This document shows positions 53,137 to 61,061 of a DNA stretch of 64,000 nucleotides, piece by piece. The notes below the pieces were generated by a model. That model made no database searches, was not told the DNA's origin, and saw only the letters and a list, made by a program, of their open reading frames with translations. Where the stretch lies: the NCBI RefSeq assembly GCF_010233585.1, contig NZ_CP045997.1:6283512-6347511 (forward strand). The letters run 5' to 3'. Every line of letters starts with the position of its first letter. Within the stretch, counting starts at the first letter, position 1. The position numbers and the translations under genes are program-made. Source of the DNA: Spirosoma endbachense. GTDB taxonomy: Bacteria > Bacteroidota > Bacteroidia > Cytophagales > Spirosomataceae.

Positions 53137-55080
53137 ATGAAAAAGATTGTCTGCCTGAGTATACTCCTGACTTGTTTCACTACTTCCATCATACAGGCGC
53201 AACAGTGGTATAAAGGAAATCTGCACACGCACTCACTCTGGAGCGATGGCGATGATTATCCGGAAATGATTATGGATTGGTACAAAGCCAATGGTTATCA
53301 ATTTGTTGGCTTATCGGATCATAACATTCTGCAGGAGGTTGAAAAGTGGATTAACGTACCCCATCAGAGAGACCGGCGCCGAACGTTTGATCGCTACCTG
53401 CGCACTTTCGGCCCTGATTGGGTTACGTACCGCAAAGGCTCAAATGATTCGCTCAAGGTTCGGCTAAAAAGACTGGACGAGTATCGAAGCTATTTTGAAG
53501 AATCCGGTAAATTCCTGATTATCAAAAGTGAAGAACTCTCGACCGGCTACCAGGGGAAACCCATTCATATCAATGTTACGAATGTACAGAACCTGATCAG
53601 GCCACTGCCGGGTAACAGCGTAGCCGAGGTAATGCAAAATAACATCGATATGGTGGTTGCACAACGACGGCTGACAGGCAAGCCCATGTTTCCGCACATT
53701 AACCACCCTAACTTTTATTATGCCATTACGGCTCAGGACCTGATGAAGCTCCGGCATGAGCGATTTTTTGAGGTGTTCAATGGCCATCCATTGGTACACA
53801 ATTATGGCGATAGTACCCGTGAGGGCACCGAGTCGATGTGGGATAAAATTAACCTCCATTTTCTTCAGCAGGGACGGCCGCTGATGTATGGATTAGGCAC
53901 CGACGATAGTCATCATTATTACTTTTTCGGGCCGGAATTTAGCAATTCAGGACGGGGATGGGTCATGGTCAATGCGCCCGAATTGACGCCTAAAGCTTTA
54001 ATCGATGCAATGGAAGCAGGTCGGTTCTATGCAAGTTCAGGCGTTACGCTGAAGCAATTGCCTCAGGCTGGCAACAGGCTGACGATACAAGTCAAAACCG
54101 AACCCAATGTAACGTATCGAATCCAGTTTTTCGGCGTTCGAAAGGGTCGTCAACAGGCTGAACTACTCCGCGAAGTGGCCGACACCGTAGCGACCTATTC
54201 ACTTACGGATGATATCTTACTGGCTCGGGCTAAGATCATCTCCAACAAACCCAAATACAACCCTTTTATGCCGGGCGACGTTGAAACCGCCTGGACCCAA
54301 CCCATTGCCCAATGGCAGGCACCGCAACCACTTACTGGCGTTGTGGCCCTGCCCAACGCACACGCCCATAATGACTATGAGCAATCACGACCTCTTTGGG
54401 ATGCGCTGGATAATGGGTTTACCAGTGTCGAAGCGGATGTTCATCTGATTGGCGATACCCTATATGTGGCTCATGACCGCCCCAGCATTAAAAACGCGGC
54501 CTCTACCCTCGAAAATCTATATCTCAAACCATTAGCGGAACGAATACGCCAGAACAATGGTCAGGCACTAAATGGTTATCAGGGACCATTTTACCTGATG
54601 ATTGACGCTAAAACACAAGCAGACAGTACGTATCAGGCGTTGGATAAATTACTGCAACGCTATCGCTCGTTATTGACTACTGGCAGTCGAACTAAAAACT
54701 CGGCTGGCGTCATAACTATTGTCCTGTCGGGCAACAGACCCATACAGACAATAGCCAACGCCAAAGGACGCCTGCTGTCGATCGATGGTCGCCCAACTGA
54801 TCTGGGCAAAGGGTATAAGCAGTCCGTAATGCCGATTATCAGCGATGCTTACCCAAATCAGCTAACCTGGCGTGGTAAGGGCGATATGCCATCGGAAGAC
54901 TTCCAGAAACTGCGCCAACTGGCTGATCGGGCCCACCGGGAAGGGAAAAAACTTCGACTTTGGGCCAGTCCGGAAGACCCCACAGTTTGGGCTAAACTTC
55001 GCGAAGCAGGAGTCGACTTCCTCAGTACCGACCAACTGGAGCTGGTACGGGATTTTCTGTTGAAGCCCGGTGGTAAATAA
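53137..55080 (+). CDS. fused PHP-type metallohydrolase and glycerophosphodiesterase-like protein, secreted
   Basis: This 647-residue protein has a signal peptide (CLSILLTCFTTSIIQAQ). An N-terminal PHP-like domain follows (about 25-310) with YKGNLHTHSLWSDGDDYPEMI, FVGLSDHN and FPHINHPNF. From about 395 a PLC-like phosphodiesterase domain is seen: NAHAHNDYEQSRPLWDALDNGFTSVEADVHL, which carries the active-site His and acidic residues of the GDPD/PI-PLC TIM barrel. LYVAHDRPSIKNAASTLENLYL and FYLMIDAKT follow. The two domains are usually separate enzymes. Its combination suggests a secreted hydrolase acting in sequence on one phosphodiester or phosphoester substrate, but the substrate is unknown. 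Confidence 0.85.
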   Translation: MKKIVCLSILLTCFTTSIIQAQQWYKGNLHTHSLWSDGDDYPEMIMDWYKANGYQFVGLSDHNILQEVEKWINVPHQRDRRRTFDRYLRTFGPDWVTYRKGSNDSLKVRLKRLDEYRSYFEESGKFLIIKSEELSTGYQGKPIHINVTNVQNLIRPLPGNSVAEVMQNNIDMVVAQRRLTGKPMFPHINHPNFYYAITAQDLMKLRHERFFEVFNGHPLVHNYGDSTREGTESMWDKINLHFLQQGRPLMYGLGTDDSHHYYFFGPEFSNSGRGWVMVNAPELTPKALIDAMEAGRFYASSGVTLKQLPQAGNRLTIQVKTEPNVTYRIQFFGVRKGRQQAELLREVADTVATYSLTDDILLARAKIISNKPKYNPFMPGDVETAWTQPIAQWQAPQPLTGVVALPNAHAHNDYEQSRPLWDALDNGFTSVEADVHLIGDTLYVAHDRPSIKNAASTLENLYLKPLAERIRQNNGQALNGYQGPFYLMIDAKTQADSTYQALDKLLQRYRSLLTTGSRTKNSAGVITIVLSGNRPIQTIANAKGRLLSIDGRPTDLGKGYKQSVMPIISDAYPNQLTWRGKGDMPSEDFQKLRQLADRAHREGKKLRLWASPEDPTVWAKLREAGVDFLSTDQLELVRDFLLKPGGK

Positions 55081-55187
55081 TCTGATTTTTCTGAAAACGA
55101 TTGAGGTGCTGGTAGCTAACCGAAGACGCAAAACCTGAACAATCACACTCAATAGCCCGAAAGAAATTCCATCAACAGTGAATCTGC

Positions 55188-55787
55188 TTACTGCGGTCGC
55201 TTAAACAGCCCGACATACGCAGCCTTTCCCAACACATGCCCTTCTATTGCTTTTAATACGTTCACCCGCGTTGCTGACCCTTCCGAACTGGGCTTCACGT
55301 CGAGTTTAGTATCTAAGGCATAAATTTCGAATACGTAGTGATGCAGAGGTCCAGAAGCTGCCGCGCCGGGACCGCGATAGGCGGGTGTGAAGACATTCAT
55401 TTGATAGCTGCCATCGGCGAGTTGTGCACCGGCTGGAACTCCTTCAGGCAAGCTCGTGAGAGTGGGCGGAATGTTCCAGACCAGCCAATGCAGATTATCG
55501 TCTGTGCTATTGTTACGACTTACATCGACATCATGCATATGAAGAACAAAACTTTGCGTACCTACCGGCACATTGCTCCAGCTTAACGCTGGCGAAGTGC
55601 CGCCACCGGGAGCCGCTCCGGGAGCCGCCTGGCTAAACTTGATCGGGATTATCCCTCCATCCGGGAATGCGGTAGTTGTTAGCCGCATAGCTGGGGCCGT
55701 TGACGATGCAGGCGCTGAAGGCTGCTGAGCGAACGTTACTGTAATGGCGCTGATCAGAAGAGTAAAGGCAATAAATAATCGTTTCAT
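55188..55787 (-). CDS. YbhB/YbcL family Raf-kinase-inhibitor-like protein, secreted
   Basis: This roughly 199-residue protein has a signal peptide (MKRLFIAFTLLISAITVTFAQ). The PEBP-like YbhB domain follows: TTAFPDGGIIPIKFSQAAP, GGTSPALSWSNVPVGTQSFVLHMHDVDV, LHWLVWNIPPTLTSLPEGVP, PAYRGPGAAASGPLHHYVFEIYAL and KAIEGHVLGKAAYVGLFKR. These are the conserved DPD/GP/HHY pieces of the family; the typical D-P-D is replaced by MHDVDV. The family binds phospholipid-like ligands and has unclear cellular function in bacteria. I use the ATG at 55787, which starts the signal peptide; the in-frame ATG at 55823 adds 12 residues. Confidence 0.92.
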   Translation of the reverse strand: MKRLFIAFTLLISAITVTFAQQPSAPASSTAPAMRLTTTAFPDGGIIPIKFSQAAPGAAPGGGTSPALSWSNVPVGTQSFVLHMHDVDVSRNNSTDDNLHWLVWNIPPTLTSLPEGVPAGAQLADGSYQMNVFTPAYRGPGAAASGPLHHYVFEIYALDTKLDVKPSSEGSATRVNVLKAIEGHVLGKAAYVGLFKRPQ

Positions 55788-55962
55788 TTTATCTCTACGT
55801 TTGGTTAAAAAGCCCAATTGCACCCTTCCGTTACTGTAATCGGTCAGCGTGTCGCTAATTGGTCAACCGAAAAAAACGTCCTGTGTTTTGTCGTGAACAG
55901 AATTGCCTTACATTTCGACACGGTCAGATTTCAAGAACGCCCTGAAAAATTTGTATATTAAA

Positions 55963-56026
55963 GGCTTCGAGCAGAGTCACGATTTGATTAGGCATATTAG
56001 TAACCGTGGCACGGCTCGAAGCGAAA
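55963..56026. repeat. hairpin repeat R4, one arm decayed
   Basis: The right arm (56002-56026) is AACCGTGGCACGGCTCGAAGC-type, as in R3. The left arm around 55963-55982 (GCTTCGAGC then a divergent stretch) pairs only in part. It looks like an older copy of the family. It lies between two divergent genes, again not at a gene end. Confidence 0.7.
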
Positions 56027-56049
56027 TCCCTAGATAGAAACAACAGATA

Positions 56050-56400
56050 ATGATTGGCCTGGATCTGATTCGAAAAGTAGCCTTATCGTTTCCCGAAACG
56101 ACAGAACAACCTCATTTTGAAAAGCCTTCGTTTAAAATTGGCAAAAAGATATTTGCTACCTACAACGGCCCGCATAATCGAGTTTGTGTTAAGTTATCCG
56201 AAATAGATCAGAATGTTTTTTCGTCATTCGACTCCTCCACTATTTATCCCGTTCCGAACAAGTGGGGCAAACAAGGCTGGACGCTCATCAACTTAAATAA
56301 GGTTCTTGAAGAGACATTGGTGGACGCTCTGGCAATGGCTTATTGTGAAGTGGCACCCAAAAAACTGGCTTTGCTTGTCAAGCAAAGCCGGTATGAATAA
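56050..56400 (+). CDS. MmcQ/YjbR family protein
   Basis: This 116-residue protein has the full MmcQ/YjbR pattern. An N-terminal helix-strand reads DLIRKVALSFPETTEQPHFEKPSFKIGKKIFATYN. RVCVKLSEIDQNVF and VPNKWGKQGWTLINLNKV follow, and a C-terminal helix reads LVDALAMAYCEVAPKKL. The family has a double-wing DNA-binding-like fold and unknown function. Length is standard. It starts with an ATG right behind hairpin R4 and stands alone on the plus strand. The next gene faces it from the other strand. Confidence 0.9.
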   Translation: MIGLDLIRKVALSFPETTEQPHFEKPSFKIGKKIFATYNGPHNRVCVKLSEIDQNVFSSFDSSTIYPVPNKWGKQGWTLINLNKVLEETLVDALAMAYCEVAPKKLALLVKQSRYE

Positions 56401-56524
56401 ACGAGACAAATCCCCCCGATTTGTCGTGCAATCTTTGCCTATCGAAGCACAGGTCTCTCCTGCATACGCACTGACCGCTGCTGATGTCAATATTGCATTA
56501 GTTGTTAATAGCCTGTTGAATGAC

Positions 56525-57526
56525 TTAACCAGCAGTCTCTTCATCAGCAGCGAGCTTCTTTTTTACAACATCAGCCGGGTATTTCAGCGCTAGCCGACGA
56601 ATGTCGTAGCTGAATTCTTCATAGGTTTCCTTCCAGAGCTTAGCTTCCTCAGGGGTGTAGTCATAAAATCCCTGTGCGTTCAAAACCCCTTTGCCACCTG
56701 CCTTCACAATATCGTCGATCAGTTTGGGAACTTCCGTTTGATTGCTCAGGGTCGGGAATAAATCCTTCATAACAGTATGATAGGCAGGCACCCCCGTTAA
56801 GTCCATCCACCGAAAAACGCCCACCAGTGTCATCCAGTAGCCTGCATTATTTCGACAGGCCCGATCGACGTCCTCGACCGTTGCATAACCGTTTTCGACC
56901 AGATTAAAAGCTTCCCGGTACATAGCATACATCAGCCGGTTGGTTATAAACCCTCGAATATCTTTACGAACCAGCGTCGGTTCTTTCCCCCACAGATGCG
57001 ATAGCTCATAGAGCCACTCAGCGGCAGCTATATCGCTCAAGTCTCCACAAATGATTTCCAGAAAGCGGGTTGTGTGCGATGGTTCGGACCAGTGCAACCC
57101 CACAAACCGCGCAGGCAACCGAACTTCGCGCTGGAGAATACTGATCGGAATGGCGGAGGTATTGCTGGTAATCAGTGCATCTTCGGCAACAACGGCTTCA
57201 ATTCGATCATAGACCGATTTTTTAATCGCGATATTTTCTAACGTGCACTCCATCACAACTTTACTGTCTTTCAACAAGTTGTAATCTTCCGTAATAATAA
57301 GTTGCTGAAGGTAAGAATCCGGGATTTTTGCGAGCATACCTTCCTGAAAAGCTTTCGATAGATGCTCCCGAATGCGGGTTTCGGCGGTTTCCATATCGAC
57401 TGGTAGTGGAGCAACGGCCACTACCGGATGCCCGGACAACAACAGGCAGGTTGTGATGCTGCACCCCATCAGACCCAAACCGACTACGCCCACGGGAATT
57501 TTTTCTGGATTCATTGGCTGGTTCAT
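56525..57526 (-). CDS. 3-hydroxyacyl-CoA dehydrogenase family protein
   Basis: This 333-residue protein has an NAD-binding Rossmann domain with IPVGVVGLGLMGCSITTCLLLSGHPVVAV near its N-terminus. VVMECTLENIAIKKSVYDRIEAVV and ITSNTSAIPISILQREVRLPARFVGLHWSEPSHTTRFLEII carry the catalytic-His/Glu neighbourhood. A helical C-terminal domain follows with GFITNRLMYAMYREAFNLVENGYATVEDVDRA. The family oxidises 3-hydroxyacyl-CoA or similar 3-hydroxy acids in beta-oxidation-like pathways. Here H-W-S-E-P-S replaces HFFNP, as in lambda-crystallin or other 3-hydroxy-acid variants, so the true substrate may not be an acyl-CoA. It is a single-gene unit. Confidence 0.85.
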   Translation of the reverse strand: MNQPMNPEKIPVGVVGLGLMGCSITTCLLLSGHPVVAVAPLPVDMETAETRIREHLSKAFQEGMLAKIPDSYLQQLIITEDYNLLKDSKVVMECTLENIAIKKSVYDRIEAVVAEDALITSNTSAIPISILQREVRLPARFVGLHWSEPSHTTRFLEIICGDLSDIAAAEWLYELSHLWGKEPTLVRKDIRGFITNRLMYAMYREAFNLVENGYATVEDVDRACRNNAGYWMTLVGVFRWMDLTGVPAYHTVMKDLFPTLSNQTEVPKLIDDIVKAGGKGVLNAQGFYDYTPEEAKLWKETYEEFSYDIRRLALKYPADVVKKKLAADEETAG

Positions 57527-57650
57527 GGTAGTTTAAGCCTATCTACAAACTAATTCTATACTGGCAACTACGATAAGAACCACATGACTGACTTTTAATG
57601 TTGTCTGGCCATTTTTTATATATTTAGGCCCTTTTAGATGCAGCAGAAAC

Positions 57651-57857
57651 ATGTCTTTTCAAGCGTATATCGACAACATCAGAGCTAAGACTGGCAAAGG
57701 GCCGGACGATTTCAAACAACTTGCCGAAGCAAAAGGCTTACTGAAACCCGGCACGAAAGCGGGGGCCATTGTAGCCTGGCTCAAAGAAGACTTTGACTTG
57801 GGTCATGGGCATGCAATGGCTATCTATAAAGTGTTTAAAGACTCAGGTCTGATTTAA
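57651..57857 (+). CDS. DUF4287 protein
   Basis: This 68-residue protein reads SFQAYIDNIRAKTGKGPDDFKQLAEAKGLL and then KAGAIVAWLKEDFDLGHGHAMAIYKVFKDSG. It is a complete DUF4287 domain, a small helical unit found alone or N-terminal to DUF5655, with unknown function. Length and motif are standard. It stands alone. Hairpin R5 follows its stop codon by 80 bases. Confidence 0.9.
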   Translation: MSFQAYIDNIRAKTGKGPDDFKQLAEAKGLLKPGTKAGAIVAWLKEDFDLGHGHAMAIYKVFKDSGLI

Positions 57858-57936
57858 ATCATTACGCAATGTGTTAGCTAAAGCTTTTGAAGGCACAAAC
57901 TCCGGGACAGTATACTATATCAATTAGCCGAATAAG

Positions 57937-58033
57937 GTAGTTAACTGGTTGGCTTTCGCTTGGAGCCGTGCCATGGTTATTAATGAAAGCAAACCGTGGC
58001 ACGGCTCCAAGCGAAAGCCAACCAGTTAACTAC
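57937..58033. repeat. very long hairpin repeat R5 with AACCGTGGCACG core
   Basis: Positions 57937-57978 and 57992-58033 are complementary over 42 bp with a single mismatch and a 13-base loop. The inner part shares the family core (GGAGCCGTGCC / AACCGTGGCACGG), and the outer part is unlike the other copies. It is the longest uninterrupted stem in the window. Confidence 0.9.
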
Positions 58034-58113
58034 AGATTGATTTTATCGAACTCGTTTATCAATAATTCTTTACGCTTCTTTTTATAGTGGTATGACAAAA
58101 TACCTTTAACTAA

Positions 58114-58305
58114 TAAACCTGATACTCGGACTACGATAAAGAGTATATTCAATCTAAAGTTTTTACAACATACAGATTATCAGAACCTTTACAATTACAA
58201 ACCCTTGCGGGTCGGCATGTAGCGGTTACCAATGCTATTTCTCTCAATCAGGTTCTTTGGGAAGTCCATGAATTAACAGTAGTCATTTTCATTAATTCAG
58301 CAGGT
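58114..58305 (+). other. intergenic region with an in-frame open extension
   Basis: No start codon is seen, but the frame of the following MBL gene stays open upstream from about 58123. It reads protein-like sequence (VFTTYRLSEPLQLQTLAG then AVTNAISLNQVLWEVHEL). It may be a remnant of another gene fused by decay, or an unusual N-terminus. Confidence 0.3.
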
Positions 58306-59262
58306 ATGTCAAATAGCCGTAGAGAATTCATTCGAAAATCATTTCTACTTACTGGCACAGTTGGACTAACTGGATCATCTGGTTTAAATGACAACAATTC
58401 CATTAGCCAGAGCGGTGACCGGTTAGTTCTTTTAGGGACTCAGGGCGGCCCCTTCATTCGTTCCTATAAACAGACCCCTTCGGCTAATCTTATCGTTTAT
58501 AAAAATATACCCTTCGTTATTGACACGGGTTATGGCGTGACTTTCAAGCTATTAGAAGCAGGTATCAGGCTATCTTCCCTAAAATATATTTTCATTACCC
58601 ATCACCATTCCGACCATAACCTCGAACTCGGTCCACTATTGTATAATGCCTGGTTATCTGGTTTGGCAGAGCCAATTCATGTATATGCACCGGCTGGGCT
58701 AAAATCACTTCTAAGCGCTTACTGGGAATCGAATCGTTTTGATATTGACACCCGTATTAAAGACGAAGGGCGGCCCGATATAAGACTCCTTGTCATAAGT
58801 CACGAATATTCGGAAGGGACACTCGTATCAACTTCAGATTTTGACGTCAAATCGCTGAGAAATCGCCATCCTCCCATTGAAGAGAGCTATGCCTTAAAAT
58901 TTAAACTTGGGGATAAGGTCGTCGTTTTTTCAGGGGATACGACTTATTTTCCCGCTCTTGCCACATTTGCGTCGGGTGCCGACTATCTTATTCATGAAGT
59001 TATGTATGGTCCAGCGGTTGATGAGATGGTGAAAAGGCGCCCAAATGCAACCAAATTAAAAGCAAGCATATTATCGCATCACACGTTAGCCGAAGACGTA
59101 GGAAAGATTGCGAAAGCCGCCAATGCCAAAAATCTCATTTTAAATCACTTTGTGCCTCCTGATGATAAGACCCTGACCGACGAGGTATGGGCCAAGGCTG
59201 TAGGCAGTACGTTTTCAGGAACTATTATAGTTGGAAAGGATTTGCTTCAATTTGCCTTATAA
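58306..59262 (+). CDS. MBL-fold metallohydrolase with Tat signal
   Basis: This 318-residue protein begins with a twin-arginine signal (SRREFIRKSFLLTGTVGLTG), indicating folded export. The metallo-beta-lactamase fold follows. The metal motif is FITHHHSDHNLELGPLLYNAWLSGL, with the HxHxDH pattern. VFSGDTTYFPALATFASGADYLIHEVMY and the C-terminal SILSHHTLAEDVGKIAKAAN and LILNHFVPP complete the site. It resembles the tRNase Z/arylsulfatase-like branch of the fold, but export argues against RNA processing. The substrate is unknown. An open frame precedes the start in phase and is described separately. Confidence 0.85.
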   Translation: MSNSRREFIRKSFLLTGTVGLTGSSGLNDNNSISQSGDRLVLLGTQGGPFIRSYKQTPSANLIVYKNIPFVIDTGYGVTFKLLEAGIRLSSLKYIFITHHHSDHNLELGPLLYNAWLSGLAEPIHVYAPAGLKSLLSAYWESNRFDIDTRIKDEGRPDIRLLVISHEYSEGTLVSTSDFDVKSLRNRHPPIEESYALKFKLGDKVVVFSGDTTYFPALATFASGADYLIHEVMYGPAVDEMVKRRPNATKLKASILSHHTLAEDVGKIAKAANAKNLILNHFVPPDDKTLTDEVWAKAVGSTFSGTIIVGKDLLQFAL

Positions 59263-59382
59263 ACTTCAGTCTTAGGATCTGTCTTCTCGCAGATTATACT
59301 CCTGCTAAATGGATAGATTCTGAGCATAAACCATCGACATACTTGTTGAGCGATGTCGTGTATTTATACTACTTTCATTGGT

Positions 59383-59445
59383 AAAATCGAACCGTATTGC
59401 CTAACAGATTAACACAAAGCCTGTTAGGTAATACGGTTCGATTTT
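59383..59445. terminator. 25-bp hairpin between convergent genes
   Basis: Positions 59383-59407 and 59421-59445 form a 25-bp stem with one G-U pair. An A4 run opens it and a T4 run closes it, so it can terminate both convergent transcripts. It lacks the AACCGTGGCACG core, so it is not a member of the R family. Confidence 0.7.
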
Positions 59446-59495
59446 GTCATCAGATTCACCCGATACGAATCTGCGATTCGCGCCAGAGGCACACT

Positions 59496-60032
59496 TTAGA
59501 CAGTTAGCTTACCCTCGATGGAATCATCTAAGGTTTTGCCCATGAGAGCACCGGCAGCCATCTTTACAAACGCCACAGCATTGCCGTGTTTATTGTCCCA
59601 ATAATAGCCTTCCTGAGATTCTACTTTTATCACCGTAATACGCGGATCATCAATACCTTCAGTAAACCACGTTTTAAGGATTGGCCCCCAGAGCTCCTTA
59701 ATGAGTTCTTTGTCTTTAGATAGCGTGGCGGCCCCGTATACGCTCAAAAAATCGGAATAATCAGAACCCTGAAATAAGAGATGGACCTGACTATCGGCCT
59801 GTATATCCGCATTTTTATGGCTGTCGCTGGCACTTAAAAACCAGAAGTTACCTTCTTCATCTACCTTCTGGACCGACATTGGCCTTGTTTTCAAAGGCTC
59901 TCCGGTCGTAATCTTTGTGCAGAAATAACACGTATTGCTTTTGCCAACGAGTTCATTGATTTTTTTCCCGGCTTCAATACCCGTCAAATCTTTGTGGTTC
60001 TCTTCGGGTTGCTGTTTATTGATACTGTCCAT
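59496..60032 (-). CDS. pyridoxamine 5-prime-phosphate oxidase family protein (general stress 26 type)
   Basis: This 178-residue protein is a split-barrel flavin-binding protein of the general stress protein 26 group. It shows INELVGKSNTCYFCTKITTG, LKTRPMSVQKVDEEGNFWFLSASDSHKNADI, VHLLFQGSDYSDFLSVYGAATL and a Trp-rich C-terminal part (WGPILKTWFTEGIDDPRITVIKV). The family binds FMN or F420 and takes part in stress responses; PLP-oxidase activity is not expected. Its start is ATG at 60032. It is followed on the same strand by no gene until the terminator. Confidence 0.92.
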   Translation of the reverse strand: MDSINKQQPEENHKDLTGIEAGKKINELVGKSNTCYFCTKITTGEPLKTRPMSVQKVDEEGNFWFLSASDSHKNADIQADSQVHLLFQGSDYSDFLSVYGAATLSKDKELIKELWGPILKTWFTEGIDDPRITVIKVESQEGYYWDNKHGNAVAFVKMAAGALMGKTLDDSIEGKLTV

Positions 60033-60117
60033 AACGTTCTGTTGATTACTAAATAAATACTCCTTTGATGATCAACAAAAAACTTGGGCAACCCTCTTTT
60101 ATTGAATCTAAGAGACG

Positions 60118-60309
60118 TCATTTCGTTAGGTTACGGGAATAAACTGGCATTGCTAAATGCTCGCTCTGAACTCCAAATTGGGCATCGCCCGCTTTCACGG
60201 TGAAAGGCTTCGCAGCAAGGACACCATAGTCAGCCTGGGCCGATAAAGAAGATGTGGCCACCGTGGATGCGGCCACCGTGGCTTGGGTTAAAAACTTTCT
60301 ACGTCGCAT
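60118..60309 (-). pseudogene. truncated Tat-exported protein (cupin-like)
   Basis: Only 63 residues are encoded. They consist of a twin-arginine signal (RRRKFLTQATVAASTVATSS), a short mature start (KPFTVKAGDAQFGVQSEH) and an early stop. Intact relatives with the same start continue into a cupin domain of about 120 more residues, by memory of the pattern K-P-F-T-V-K-A-G-x-A-x-F-G. None of that is present after the stop on any frame near 60000-60117. The gene is therefore probably a C-terminally truncated remnant. Confidence 0.55.
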
Positions 60310-60404
60310 AACTCATTCTATTTAAAATCGTTAGGCAAAGTTTTAGCGTAGATCAGATTGTTTGGTGGTAAAAATCGGCCATTTTCGGGATGCATAACCA
60401 AAAC

Positions 60405-61055
60405 TCAAACCAGCCACCGGTTCTGGGTATAAGCATCGTTCCAGAAGTACCACTCCAGCCGACTCGATACGCGAAAGGCTTCCCGCATAGCAGCCTGTTC
60501 CGACGGGCTCGCTAATTCGGCAAACTGATCGGTTAGGGCAAGCATTTGTGTAACCGACTGATCGAAGGCATCGCCTGCGTAGGTGTCGATCCAGGCCCGG
60601 TACGGATTTTCCTGAACGGCGCGCTGGTAGATGAATTTGCCCACCTGCCGATAAATCCAGAAGCAGGGCAGAACAGCAGTCGCTCCTACGGCAATGGATT
60701 GGAGCGAGGTGGTAGCCAGCAGGTAGTTCGTATAGGCAAAGCAGGCTGGCATTTTTTTCGTTTCCGGCTGAATAGCATACAACGTAAAATACGTCTCATG
60801 TAAAGCCCGTTCTACCAGAATGGCATTCTGCGCAAACTGTGTGAATTGCAGCATATCGTCCGGCCTGACCGACCGCGCTGCCAGTTGATTTAGCGCCCGG
60901 CTGAAGTCGGCCAGGTAGAGCGCATCCTGTTGAATATAATACTGAAATGTGGCAGACGGCAAGTTACCCGCCATCAGTTCTGCCACAAAGCCATGTTGTA
61001 AAATGGCATCATAAACTGGCTTAATGTCCTCCCAAAGTTGTTCCGTAAATTTCAT
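60405..61055 (-). CDS. tenA: TenA family aminopyrimidine aminohydrolase
   Basis: This 216-residue protein is a TenA/thiaminase II enzyme that recycles damaged thiamine pyrimidines to HMP. It shows WEDIKPVYDAILQHGFVAELMAGNLP at the N-terminus, QYYIQQDALYLADFSRALNQL, ACFAYTNYLLATTSLQSIAVGATAVLPCFWIYRQVG with the catalytic Cys region, and NPYRAWIDTYAGDAFDQSV. SSRLEWYFWNDAY carries the C-terminal Glu region. It is the last gene of the thi salvage operon, six bases after thiD's stop. Its place fits a pyrimidine salvage step feeding ThiD. Confidence 0.95.
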   Translation of the reverse strand: MKFTEQLWEDIKPVYDAILQHGFVAELMAGNLPSATFQYYIQQDALYLADFSRALNQLAARSVRPDDMLQFTQFAQNAILVERALHETYFTLYAIQPETKKMPACFAYTNYLLATTSLQSIAVGATAVLPCFWIYRQVGKFIYQRAVQENPYRAWIDTYAGDAFDQSVTQMLALTDQFAELASPSEQAAMREAFRVSSRLEWYFWNDAYTQNRWLV

Positions 61056-61061
61056 TCGCGT

